DNA of 43,928 nucleotides from CAZHFW01 sp964531675. Its GTDB lineage: Bacteria > Planctomycetota > Phycisphaerae > Phycisphaerales > UBA1924. Position numbers and translations under genes: made by a program. Where the stretch lies: NCBI GenBank assembly GCA_964531675.1, contig CAZHFW010000027.1:1-43928 (forward strand), in the 5' to 3' direction. This document shows positions 17,029-25,337 of the stretch, one piece after another (position 1 is the stretch's first letter; every line of letters begins with the position of its first letter). Under the pieces are notes generated by a model, which saw only the letters and a list, made by a program, of their open reading frames with translations, searched no databases and was not told where the DNA came from.

Positions 17029-17829
17029 TTAGCCCGTCCGTCCAGCCGCCAAAGCCCGGGTAAAGGCCTCGGCCTCCGCCGCCGGATCACGACCCTGGGC
17101 CGCAGCGTCTTCGATCCGCCGGACCAGCGCGCTGCCCACGATGGCGGCATCCGCGTGCCGCACCACCGCCCGCACGTGCTCCGCGGTCGCGATCCCGAAG
17201 CCGCAGGCGATGGGCAGGTCCGTGTGCTGGCGGATGAGCTGGACCCGCGACTGGATTTCCGGGGCGTCCTGACGCTCGCCGGTAATCCCCGTACGCGACA
17301 GGAGATAGATGAACCCCGTGCAAGCCTTGACGATCGCCGTCAGGCGCTGGGGGCTGGTGGTGGGGGCCACCATCAGGCTGGCGGTCAGGCCCGCGTCGTT
17401 GGCCGCCGCAAGGTACTCCCGCGATTCCTCGAAGGGAGCGTCCGGGAAGATGAACCCGTCAAAGCCCGCCGCCTTGGCGTCCGCGACGAAGCCCTTGGGC
17501 CCGCCCATCCGCTGGACGATCGACACCGAGACCATCGCGACCAGCCCGGCATTGAGCGATCCGCGCACCGAGGCGACCTCGCTCAGGACCGACTGAGGCG
17601 TGGACCCCTTGAGCAGAGCCGAGTGCATGGCCGCTGCGATCACCGGACCGTCCGCGATCGGGTCGGAGAAGGGAATCCCCACCTCGATGATCGAAGCGCC
17701 CGCCGCCGCCAGCCTTGGCAGGACCGCAGCGGTCGCTCCGGGGGTGGGATGACCGCCGCAGACAAAGGGCATGAGCGCCCGCTGATTCCGCGAGCGAAGA
17801 TCGGCGAAGATGTCATTGATGCGGGCCAT
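17029..17829 (-). CDS. trpA: Tryptophan synthase alpha chain
   Basis: The 266-aa product cleaves indole-3-glycerol phosphate to indole, which is passed to the beta chain. The catalytic residues fall at the classic positions: Glu49 in IIEVGIPF and Asp60 in SDPIADGP. The phosphate-site motifs CGFGIATAEH and ADAAIVGSAL are present, as is the loop region YLLSRTGITGER. The start ATG is 12 bases after the stop of the zinc-ribbon membrane gene, so it is likely the third gene of a map-led operon. No trpB or other trp gene lies within the window, an unusual separation since trpBA are often adjacent. Confidence 0.95.
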   Translation of the reverse strand: MARINDIFADLRSRNQRALMPFVCGGHPTPGATAAVLPRLAAAGASIIEVGIPFSDPIADGPVIAAAMHSALLKGSTPQSVLSEVASVRGSLNAGLVAMVSVSIVQRMGGPKGFVADAKAAGFDGFIFPDAPFEESREYLAAANDAGLTASLMVAPTTSPQRLTAIVKACTGFIYLLSRTGITGERQDAPEIQSRVQLIRQHTDLPIACGFGIATAEHVRAVVRHADAAIVGSALVRRIEDAAAQGRDPAAEAEAFTRALAAGRTG

Positions 17830-17841
17830 GGGAGAGCCAGT

Positions 17842-18969
17842 TTAGGTCCGCTTCGGGTCCGGAGCCGTCCCGGCGTGCCCAGGGCGGGATCCGCCCGGCC
17901 CCGCGGTTGATTTCCAGACCGCGCCGCAGACGCCGCACCCGCTGCCATCCTCGCCCAGCCGAGTGGCACACCTCGGGCAAAGCCCTCCGCGTTTGAAAAG
18001 CTGCGCGTGCTCGGAGCGATCCCAAACCGGCGGACGCCACATCCACAGCGGGACCGCAAGCAGACCGAGCCCGAAGAGCACCAGACGCACGATCGTGAAC
18101 ACGTACTCCACGCTCGCCTGTGGCGGCAGGGAGACCGACCTCGCCAGCGTCACCGAGAAGAGCACGCCGACCAGGAACAGGCACATCAGCACGCCGACGC
18201 GCCCAAGCCACTGCCGACGGCGCAGGACGCGGACCATCGCAAGACGCTGATCGTGGGACAGATCCTTCCACCCCGGCGTCGCACGCAGCTCATGCGGATC
18301 TCGGATCACCTCAACCAGTTTCCCCGAGTCGTCCTGAATCATGACCAGCCTGGCATGCCCGAACGCGCCGACCGTGATGGCTGCAAGAAGCCGATTCTCG
18401 TGCACCCAGCCCCGGCGGAGCTCCGGCTTCCAGAGTGGGGGATCGCTCTGGCCTTGTTGGCCGGAGAAACGGACACCCGCGCGGCGCTTCCAGGCTGAAT
18501 CACACTCCGGACAAACCACACACCCGTCCGCTTCCGAAGGCAGGTCCGCCAGCGCGTACGCGCAGCACGGGCAATATCCCTCGTCAAGCAGCGTGTGCCG
18601 GGTCATCTCCGCGATCTTTCCACGCGTCGCTTGCTGCTGCCTGATCGCAAACGCGACACCCGCCAATCCCGAAACCACCGGAACCGTGAATCCCGGGAGA
18701 CGCAGTATCGCCGTCAGAAAACCCGCCAGCACCACGACCAGGATCCACAAGAGGATCGCCATCACGTGCGTTCGCCGCAGCTTGAGGCGCAGAGAGAAGA
18801 CCCCCGGCCCCCGGATCGCCGGGTCGCTCCACCCCGACATCAGCTTCGCAAGCACATCGGGCGGCAAGTCGCGCCGCACGTCCGACCCGGAATGGCCCCA
18901 AGCTCCCGCCCACAACGGGACCTCTCGGCCGCGGTCATCCTTGGTCATCGGTGGTGAGAACAGGCCCAT
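17842..18969 (-). CDS. Membrane protein with two zinc ribbons, function unknown
   Basis: The 375-aa product starts at an ATG preceded by GGAGG. Two hydrophobic hairpins (about 69-108 and 255-310) bracket a soluble loop. The first zinc ribbon, CPCC...CVVCPEC (Cys133/136 and Cys153/156), follows the first hairpin; the second, CPRC...CGVC (Cys331/334 and Cys345/348), lies near the C-terminus. The middle loop contains a short segment rich in basic and acidic residues but no catalytic motif I know. It sits between map (18 bases upstream) and trpA (12 bases downstream). The first ribbon is strikingly like that of the small protein at 19907-20416 (C-x-x-C-x-Y...ADGC-x-V-CPEC-x-S-A-W), so the two are probably paralogues of a planctomycete family. 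No function is assigned. Confidence 0.75.
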   Translation of the reverse strand: MGLFSPPMTKDDRGREVPLWAGAWGHSGSDVRRDLPPDVLAKLMSGWSDPAIRGPGVFSLRLKLRRTHVMAILLWILVVVLAGFLTAILRLPGFTVPVVSGLAGVAFAIRQQQATRGKIAEMTRHTLLDEGYCPCCAYALADLPSEADGCVVCPECDSAWKRRAGVRFSGQQGQSDPPLWKPELRRGWVHENRLLAAITVGAFGHARLVMIQDDSGKLVEVIRDPHELRATPGWKDLSHDQRLAMVRVLRRRQWLGRVGVLMCLFLVGVLFSVTLARSVSLPPQASVEYVFTIVRLVLFGLGLLAVPLWMWRPPVWDRSEHAQLFKRGGLCPRCATRLGEDGSGCGVCGAVWKSTAGPGGSRPGHAGTAPDPKRT

Positions 18970-18987
18970 CCTCGCCTCCGATGTCGA

Positions 18988-19833
18988 TCACGCGATGATG
19001 TCGTTGATCTGCTCCAGACCCGCGGTCAGCACCCGGGGTCCATCGGGCGTGATCAGCACATCGTGCTCGTAGTGCACGCTCATCGAGCCGTCCGCCGTCA
19101 GAATCGGCCACTGGCCCGAGTGCTCCTTCACCGCCCCCGTCCCGACCGCGATCATGGGCTCCACCGCGAGCAGCGTCCCCGGATGGATCGGCGAGAACGC
19201 CTCCGCCCACTCTCCCGGGTACGAAGGCACCACGTTGCTCACGTAAGGCGGCGCGTGCAGCGCCTTGCGGTCTTCCGCGTGCTGCATCCTGCGATACCCA
19301 TGCCCGCCAAGCCCGCGCACCAGATGGAACTTGTACTCGCGCTCGACGCAGGCCTGCACCGCGGTCGCCCAACCGATGTAGGGCTTCCCGGGCTGGAGCT
19401 CCGCGATGCCCCGCTTGAGCGACTGCTTCCCGCACTCCATGAGGCGGGCGATCTCCGCGGAGGGCTTCCCGAACGAGTACGTCCAGGCCGCGTCCCCGAT
19501 CCAGTTGTTCTTGATGACGCCGATGTCGACCTTGAGCAGATCGCCCGCCTTGAGCGGCGCCGCGTAATACCCCGCGGTCCCGTGCACCACGCAGTCGTTC
19601 AGGCTCAGGCACGCGTGCGAGGGAAACTTCGGCCCCCGCGCCTGCTTGTAGTGGAGAAAGCACGACCGCGACCCCAGGTCCGCCAGCGTCTGCGCGACGA
19701 ACTCGTCGATCTTGGCAAGCGTCAGGCCCGGGCGCAGGAACGCGGAGATGCGCCGATGGGTCTCGACGACCGCTTCCGCCGCCGCCGTCGCCCCCGCGAC
19801 ATCCGCCTCGCTCAAATGGCCGACTCCACTCAT
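18988..19833 (-). CDS. map: Methionine aminopeptidase, type I
   Basis: The 281-aa cytosolic enzyme removes the initiator methionine from new proteins. All metal ligands are visible: Asp103 (VDIGV), Asp114 (GDAAW), His178 (GGHGYR), Glu225 (AVEPM) and Glu256 (YEHD), plus the substrate-contacting His84 (VVHG). There is no SEC-C zinc tail. The segment YRRMQHAEDRKALHAPPYVSN after His178 is longer than in E. coli Map, where the motif reads HEEPQ; this insertion may be a lineage trait. It leads the likely operon with the zinc-ribbon gene and trpA. Confidence 0.94.
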   Translation of the reverse strand: MSGVGHLSEADVAGATAAAEAVVETHRRISAFLRPGLTLAKIDEFVAQTLADLGSRSCFLHYKQARGPKFPSHACLSLNDCVVHGTAGYYAAPLKAGDLLKVDIGVIKNNWIGDAAWTYSFGKPSAEIARLMECGKQSLKRGIAELQPGKPYIGWATAVQACVEREYKFHLVRGLGGHGYRRMQHAEDRKALHAPPYVSNVVPSYPGEWAEAFSPIHPGTLLAVEPMIAVGTGAVKEHSGQWPILTADGSMSVHYEHDVLITPDGPRVLTAGLEQINDIIA

Positions 19834-19906
19834 GGCCGGCGATCATAGCGGGGCCAGATCCCGAACAGATCGCATCGGAGCACCGCCAGCAGGCGAATGA
19901 TGCCCC

Positions 19907-20416
19907 GTGATCCGCATCCCGAGCCATGACGACCGAGGCCGCTCGGTCCGCCTCGTCCGCTTCGCCAAGACCCCGGCGAGCCTGGCCTCACTCCACTGGC
20001 GTCAGAGGCTGCTCATCCAGGCCAGGCAGGCCGCCTACGCAACCCTCACGAGCCGCCCGGGCCGCTGGATCGTGCTGGTGGGTGTCGTGCTCCTCACGCT
20101 GGTCTGGCTCACCGCCGAGTTCGGACCCCAGGTCATCGCCTTCACGCTCTTCTCCCCGGTCTCCTCGACGCTGATCATCCTCATCAGCCTCACCGGCGTC
20201 GCGATCGTCAACTGGCTCCGCGAACGGGCCGACGCCCTCAAACGCTCCCACATCCGCGCCGGACACTGCCCGAGCTGCTCATACGCCATCGCCGCCGTCG
20301 AACCCTCCGCCGATGGCTGCACCGTCTGCCCCGAATGCGGCAGCGCATGGCGCACCGACGACCCCCGGTACACCCAGACCGGCACCCACGTCGTCATCGT
20401 GAAGTCGGAAGCCTGA
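19907..20416 (+). CDS. Small membrane protein with C-terminal zinc ribbon
   Basis: The 169-aa product begins at GTG, divergent from map. It has a basic N-terminal region, two membrane helices (about 53-72 and 78-104) and a zinc ribbon with Cys121/124 and Cys141/144 (an extra Cys138 precedes the second pair). The ribbon closely matches the first ribbon of the protein at 17842-18969 on the other side of map. The C-terminal tail is short. It is unknown in function; the paralogues flanking map may come from a local duplication followed by rearrangement. A later ATG in frame is not evident before the first helix. Confidence 0.7.
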   Translation: MIRIPSHDDRGRSVRLVRFAKTPASLASLHWRQRLLIQARQAAYATLTSRPGRWIVLVGVVLLTLVWLTAEFGPQVIAFTLFSPVSSTLIILISLTGVAIVNWLRERADALKRSHIRAGHCPSCSYAIAAVEPSADGCTVCPECGSAWRTDDPRYTQTGTHVVIVKSEA

Positions 20417-20430
20417 ACACTCGCGGATCG

Positions 20431-21699
20431 TCACGCCTGATGCAGGACCACCCCACCCGCGATCACCGCCGCGATCACGCTTGAGCCCAGCGTGAAGACC
20501 AGTTCCCGATGGTCCGTCGCGTTGAGGACGATCAGGTCCGCGCGCATGCCGCGCTCGATCACGCCCCGATCCGCAAGTCCCAGCACACGCGCCGGCACAG
20601 CCGTCCCCGCGCTGATCGCCTGATCGGGCGTCAACCCGCACGCACGCACGCCCATCGCCATCGCCAACGGCATCGAGAGCAGGGGGGAGGACCCCGGATT
20701 GCAGTTGGTCGCAACCGCCACCGACCCGCCCGCCTCGATCACCGCTTTCAGATTCGCGAACGCACTCGACCCCTTGCCTCCACCCAGATGAAGTCCGCAT
20801 CCAGGCAAGCCCACGCCGATCGTTCGCGCCGCGCCGAGCTTCGCCAGCGTCTCGGGTGTGCTCGCCTCCAGATGGTCCACGCTTGCGGCACCCATCTCGA
20901 TCGCCGCCTCCACCATGCCTTTGGAGGTGAACTGGTCCGCATGCACCCGCACGGGACTCCCCGCATCGCGGGCTGCCTTCAGGAGCTTGGTGGTCTGCTC
21001 CAGATTCCACGCGCCCTCTTCGCAGAACGCGTCCACCGCGATCCCGGGAAACTCTGCGAGCACCGCCGGGAGCGTCTCGTTGATCGTCCGCTCGATGAAT
21101 CCCGCCGCACCGCCCGGCCCAGCGTCGTCGATCGCGTGCCCGAGCAGTGCCGTGAGCACCACCGTGCCTTCCCACTGATCCGCCGCGTCGCGGGCCGCCC
21201 GGAGCATCTTGAGCTCGTCCTGCGTGGAGAGCCCATACCCGCTCTTGATCTCGATGGTGGTCGTGCCGAGCGTGAGCGCCGTTTCGAGCCTCAAGAGAAT
21301 GCCGCGCGTGAGCTCGGCTTGCGAGGCGCCCCGGACCGCCCGCACGGTGCTCATGATCCCGCCGCCCGCCTTGAGAATCTCCAGGTAAGGCTTCCCCGCG
21401 AGCTTCATTTCCCACTCGCCGAGGCGATCGCCCGCCCAGCACAGATGGGTGTGGCAATCCACCAGCCCGGGCATCACCACCCGTCCCCGGCAGTCAAAGA
21501 CCGCACCTTCCGGGAAGGGCTGGCCTTCGCTCAGAATCGACTCGATCTTCCCGCCGCGCAGCACCACCGAGCATCCGCTCTCCACGCGGAGCTTGCCCAT
21601 GTCTCCACCCCGCGGCACGCCGTTCACCGACAAAGGCGTGATCACTTTCGCGTTGATCAACGTGAGCACCGGCCCGTGGGATTGCCCGCTTGGCTGCAT
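20431..21699 (-). CDS. hutI: Imidazolonepropionase
   Basis: The product (422 aa from the ATG at 21699; a TTG at 21717 would add six residues) opens 4-imidazolone-5-propionate to N-formimidoyl-glutamate, the third step of histidine degradation. It belongs to the amidohydrolase superfamily: metal-binding DCHTHLCWAG, the family stretch GGGIMSTVRAVR, IEIKSGYGL, the metal histidine in RVHADQF, and the substrate-site ATNCNPGSSP. The C-terminus has the usual composite beta domain (DLIVLNATDHRELVF). The gene follows hutG with only a few bases between, so the two are one transcript. Confidence 0.94.
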   Translation of the reverse strand: MQPSGQSHGPVLTLINAKVITPLSVNGVPRGGDMGKLRVESGCSVVLRGGKIESILSEGQPFPEGAVFDCRGRVVMPGLVDCHTHLCWAGDRLGEWEMKLAGKPYLEILKAGGGIMSTVRAVRGASQAELTRGILLRLETALTLGTTTIEIKSGYGLSTQDELKMLRAARDAADQWEGTVVLTALLGHAIDDAGPGGAAGFIERTINETLPAVLAEFPGIAVDAFCEEGAWNLEQTTKLLKAARDAGSPVRVHADQFTSKGMVEAAIEMGAASVDHLEASTPETLAKLGAARTIGVGLPGCGLHLGGGKGSSAFANLKAVIEAGGSVAVATNCNPGSSPLLSMPLAMAMGVRACGLTPDQAISAGTAVPARVLGLADRGVIERGMRADLIVLNATDHRELVFTLGSSVIAAVIAGGVVLHQA

Positions 21700-21723
21700 C
21701 CGCGGATCGTACCGCAACCCGCG

Positions 21724-22629
21724 TCAGAACACGACCTGGCTCGTGTGCCGCTCCGACACGCCCCTCAGGAACGTGAGGAACAGGTACACCGCGACCCGGG
21801 CGGTCCGCCCATTCTCAACCGAAGGATGGTCGTGGGGGGGTGAGAGCTCCATGATGTCCATGCACCGCACCAGGGGCGAACGCCCCGCCGCGTGCATGTA
21901 CCGCGCCGCGGTTTCCACGTTCATCCCATTGGGATTCATGGCGCTCACGCCCGGCGCGATGGACGCGTCGAGCACATCAAGATCGAAGCTCAGGAACTGG
22001 TTCCCGTCCAGCGCGGGCCAGGGCTCGGGGTCGAACTTGCCGACGCGTCCGTTCTTGGATTCGAAGTAGCGCCAGTGCTCGCGCGAGTTCACCAGGCGAT
22101 CGGCGCCCACGTTCACAAGCCTGGTCACGCCGCACTCTTCGATCAGCTTGCGGAAGGGCATCCCGGATCCCACCGTGTCGCGCACGTCCAGATGGGCGTC
22201 AAAGTACACGCCGCTGTGCACGTGTGCCTTCTGCACCGCGGCGCGGACGAACGGGAACGTCAGATCGTGCCCTCCTCCGATCGCAACCGGAAGAAGCCCC
22301 GCATCCAGCAGGGCCGCGGCGGCCTCCGTGACGCGCTGGTGGGTCTCCTGGATCGTCGCGCCGGGGAGCACATCCCCCGCGTCGCACACTTTCGGATACA
22401 CCCATCCCTCGCCCTGATCCACGCCGAAGCGGGCCAGCGCCGCGCGGAAAGCCCGAGGTCCCTCGGCCGCGCCGGGGCGTCCGCCGTTCATGCGAACACC
22501 GGTGTCGTCGGGCAACCCAAGCAGCGCCACCCTCGACTCGGGGGTCACCCCGAAGTCGATGGACGCCGCGAAGCGTCCGGGAGCGATCGAGACAGGCCAT
22601 TGCGCGCGTGAAGTATGTGGGATGCGCAT
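21724..22629 (-). CDS. hutG: Formimidoylglutamase, arginase/ureohydrolase family
   Basis: The product (301 aa from the ATG at 22629) should cleave N-formimidoyl-glutamate to glutamate and formamide. Manganese ligands of the ureohydrolase fold are present: GGGHD (His121), DAHLD (Asp144, His146, Asp148) and SFDLDVLD. The residues after the second motif (VRDTVGSGMPFRKLIE) resemble the S-G-x-P-F signature of HutG rather than arginase or agmatinase. Its place directly before hutI and near hutU and hutH supports this. The frame extends to 22674, but those 15 residues look unrelated and neither start has a good ribosome site. Confidence 0.85.
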   Translation of the reverse strand: MRIPHTSRAQWPVSIAPGRFAASIDFGVTPESRVALLGLPDDTGVRMNGGRPGAAEGPRAFRAALARFGVDQGEGWVYPKVCDAGDVLPGATIQETHQRVTEAAAALLDAGLLPVAIGGGHDLTFPFVRAAVQKAHVHSGVYFDAHLDVRDTVGSGMPFRKLIEECGVTRLVNVGADRLVNSREHWRYFESKNGRVGKFDPEPWPALDGNQFLSFDLDVLDASIAPGVSAMNPNGMNVETAARYMHAAGRSPLVRCMDIMELSPPHDHPSVENGRTARVAVYLFLTFLRGVSERHTSQVVF

Positions 22630-22791
22630 GAATTCAGTGTACCCGCACCGCCGCGTTCCGCACCTTTCGATCACGATCGAGACTGAATCTCAACATCGCC
22701 CCCGCCGATCCGACGAGTCCCCGGGATCGTGGTATCTTCGACCCCGCTCCCGGATCGCCCTGCCCCGCACGCTTCACCGCCGCAACCGCTC

Positions 22792-23511
22792 ATGTCGCCC
22801 CGTCCATTCCTCACCGCCCGCTGGGTCGACCTCGGCATCGTGACCTACGCCGTGGATCCGAGTCTGGTTGCGCCGTTCATGCCCCCGGGCCTTGAGCCCG
22901 ACGTCTGGCCCGCCTTTGCTGGCCAGGCGCTGGTTTCGCTGGTCGCCTTCGACTTCCTCGACACCCGCGTCAAGGGCATTCGCATCCCGGGCCACGTCAA
23001 CTTCCCCGAGGTCAATCTCCGCTTCTACGTCCGCGACCCGCGCACGTCCGACCAGGGCGTCTGCTTCATCCGCGAGCTTGTTCCCAGGCACGCCATCGCC
23101 TGGGTCGCCAAGCGGATCTACAACGAGCCGTATCAGGTGGCGACCATGCGCTCGCGCGTTGAGGAAGTGGGGGAGATCCGGCGCATCGAGCACCACTTCA
23201 CGGTCCGGGGCTGCCAGTCCTCCCTGATCGTCTCAGGCTCCGCCACACGCCGCATCCCGCCCGAGGGCGATCTCGCCCGCTTCCTCACCCAGAAGCTCTT
23301 CGGCTTCGGACGAGACCACAAAGGCCGCACGCTGCGCTACCGCGTCGATCACCCCGTCTGGGAGCTCCACGATCGCGCCGTCGCCGACGTCAACGTCGAC
23401 TTCGCACGCGTCTACGGCAGCGCGTGGCGCATCCTCAACGATGCCCGCCCCGTCTCGGTCGTCCTGGCCAAAGGCTCCGAAGTCCGCGTGGATCCGCACC
23501 GCCCGAACTGA
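22792..23511 (+). CDS. DUF2071 (YqjF-like) family protein
   Basis: The product (239 aa from the ATG at 22792) has the family features: an opening RPFLTARWVDLGIVTYAVDPSLVAPFMPPGLEPDV, the central FPEVNLRFYVRDP and a downstream HHFTVRG. The fold is a two-domain acetoacetate-decarboxylase-like one in known relatives, but the function is unknown. The frame continues upstream to 22729; the added residues are Pro-rich and unlikely. It is the only plus-strand gene within the hut cluster, converging on hutU with 9 bases between the stop codons, and runs tail-to-tail so it cannot share the hut transcript. Confidence 0.85.
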   Translation: MSPRPFLTARWVDLGIVTYAVDPSLVAPFMPPGLEPDVWPAFAGQALVSLVAFDFLDTRVKGIRIPGHVNFPEVNLRFYVRDPRTSDQGVCFIRELVPRHAIAWVAKRIYNEPYQVATMRSRVEEVGEIRRIEHHFTVRGCQSSLIVSGSATRRIPPEGDLARFLTQKLFGFGRDHKGRTLRYRVDHPVWELHDRAVADVNVDFARVYGSAWRILNDARPVSVVLAKGSEVRVDPHRPN

Positions 23512-23520
23512 GCGCTCGCC

Positions 23521-25230
23521 TCACCAATCCCGCGCGGGAATGTTCACGCGCTGCTCGTCGGCGCACTGCCTGGCCAGCTCGTACCCCGCGTCCGCATGGC
23601 GGAAGACGCCCATCGCGGGGTCGTTGAAGAGCACCCGCTCGAGCCGCTTGGCCGCCTCGGGCGTGCCGTCGGCGACAATGACCTGACCGGCGTGCTGGGA
23701 ATAGCCGATGCCCACGCCGCCGCCGTGATGGAAACTCACCCAGCTGGCGCCGCTGGCGATATTGACCATCGCGTTGAGGATCGCCCAGTCGCTGACCGCA
23801 TCGGTGCCGTCCTTCATGCCCTCGGTCTCACGGTTCGGAGACGCCACCGAGCCGCAGTCCAGGTGATCGCGACCGATGACGATGGGGGCCTTGACCTTCC
23901 CGGTGCGCACCAGCTCGTTGAAGAGCAGGCCCGCCTTGTGACGCTGCCCGAGCCCGAGCCAGCAGATGCGCGCGGGCAAGCCCTGGAACGCGATGCGATC
24001 CTTGGCCATCGTGAGCCAGCGCCGCAAACCCTGATCCTCCGGGAAGAGTTCGAGCAGCGCCCGATCGGTCGTGTAAATGTCCTCGGCATCCCCCGACAAC
24101 GCCACCCAGCGGAACGGTCCACGCCCCAGGCAGAACTGCGGCCTGATGTACGCCGGCACAAAGCCCGGGAATGCGAACGCGTCCTTGAATCCCGAGTCCA
24201 GCGCCCGCTGGCGGATGTTGTTGCCGTAGTCGAACGTGATCGCGCCCTTGCTCTGCAGCGCCACCATCGCGCGCACGTGCCGCTCCATCGACTTGATCGA
24301 GAGCTCCTGGTAGCGCTTGGGGTCCTTCACACGCTCCTCGTCCGCCTGACGGGCCGTCCACTCCACCGGCACATACCCGAGCAGGGGATCGTGCGCACTG
24401 GTCTGGTCGGTGAGCACATCGGGGATGATGTGCTTGGCCAGGAGCGTCTCGAGCATCTCCACCGCGTTGCAGCAGACGCCCACGCTCAGGGCCTTCTTCT
24501 CCTTCGCGTACCGCACCGCCCGGCTGATGCCCTCTTCCAGCGTCGGAGCGATCTCATCCAGATAGCGGTCCTTCACGCGCCGCTGGAGGTTCTTCAGCTC
24601 AACGTCCGCGATCAGGCACGTCCCGCCCGCCATCGTCACCGCCAGAGGCTGCGCTCCGCCCATCCCGCCGCAGCCGCCCGTCACGCAGAGCTTGCCCTCG
24701 AGCGTCCCACCGAACTTGTCACGCCCGACCTGCGCAAACGTCTCGTAGGTCCCTTGCACGATGCCCTGGGTCCCGATGTAGATCCACGAGCCCGCGGTCA
24801 TCTGCCCGAACATCATGAGGCCCTTGGCCTCCATCTCATCAAAGAGCTGCTGGGTCGCCCACTTGGGGACCAGATTGCTGTTCGCAAGGAGCACGCGCGG
24901 CGCATCGGGATGCGTCCGCACCACGCCCACAGGCTTGCCCGACTGCACAAGCAACGTCTCGTCGGCTTCGAGCGCCTTGAGCGCCGCCACGATCGCGTCA
25001 AACGCGGGCCACGACCGCGCCGCCTTGCCGCGCCCGCCGTACACCACCAGATCCTCGGGCCGCTCCGCGACTTCGGGATCCAGATTGTTCATCAGCATCC
25101 GCATCGCCGCCTCGGCCTGCCAGGTCTTGCAGACCTTGGTGTTGCCACGCGGCGCTCGCACCACCCGCGCGCCGGCAGCGGGGGGGTGAACAGCGGAAGT
25201 TCCGGAAGGCTGGGGGGCGGTGCGCGTCAT
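23521..25230 (-). CDS. hutU: Urocanate hydratase
   Basis: The 569-aa product hydrates urocanate to imidazolonepropionate using tightly bound NAD+ as electrophile. The NAD-binding glycine motif GGCGGMGGAQPL is clear, as are the family blocks YGGRGKAARSW, GLPARICWLGLGQR and VIGRDHLDCGSVASPNRETEGMKDG (quoted in part). The length is full for the family (about 555-570). The N-terminus has a Pro/Ala-rich stretch of about 25 residues before the conserved core. It lies about 110 bases downstream of hutH on the same strand. Confidence 0.96.
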   Translation of the reverse strand: MTRTAPQPSGTSAVHPPAAGARVVRAPRGNTKVCKTWQAEAAMRMLMNNLDPEVAERPEDLVVYGGRGKAARSWPAFDAIVAALKALEADETLLVQSGKPVGVVRTHPDAPRVLLANSNLVPKWATQQLFDEMEAKGLMMFGQMTAGSWIYIGTQGIVQGTYETFAQVGRDKFGGTLEGKLCVTGGCGGMGGAQPLAVTMAGGTCLIADVELKNLQRRVKDRYLDEIAPTLEEGISRAVRYAKEKKALSVGVCCNAVEMLETLLAKHIIPDVLTDQTSAHDPLLGYVPVEWTARQADEERVKDPKRYQELSIKSMERHVRAMVALQSKGAITFDYGNNIRQRALDSGFKDAFAFPGFVPAYIRPQFCLGRGPFRWVALSGDAEDIYTTDRALLELFPEDQGLRRWLTMAKDRIAFQGLPARICWLGLGQRHKAGLLFNELVRTGKVKAPIVIGRDHLDCGSVASPNRETEGMKDGTDAVSDWAILNAMVNIASGASWVSFHHGGGVGIGYSQHAGQVIVADGTPEAAKRLERVLFNDPAMGVFRHADAGYELARQCADEQRVNIPARDW

Positions 25231-25337
25231 GCCTGGTCCTCAATCGTGGAGAAATCGCTCGGAATGCGTCAATCGTAAGGGCCCACCGGGCCAAATCTCG
25301 CCCGGAAACACCGCCCTTGGGAGCAGGGGGGTATTCC

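Noticed and set aside
21724..22629. Arginase or agmatinase instead of formimidoylglutamase
   Set aside because: The S-G-x-P-F signature after the second metal motif and its place with hutI and hutU favour HutG, though the fold alone would allow arginase.
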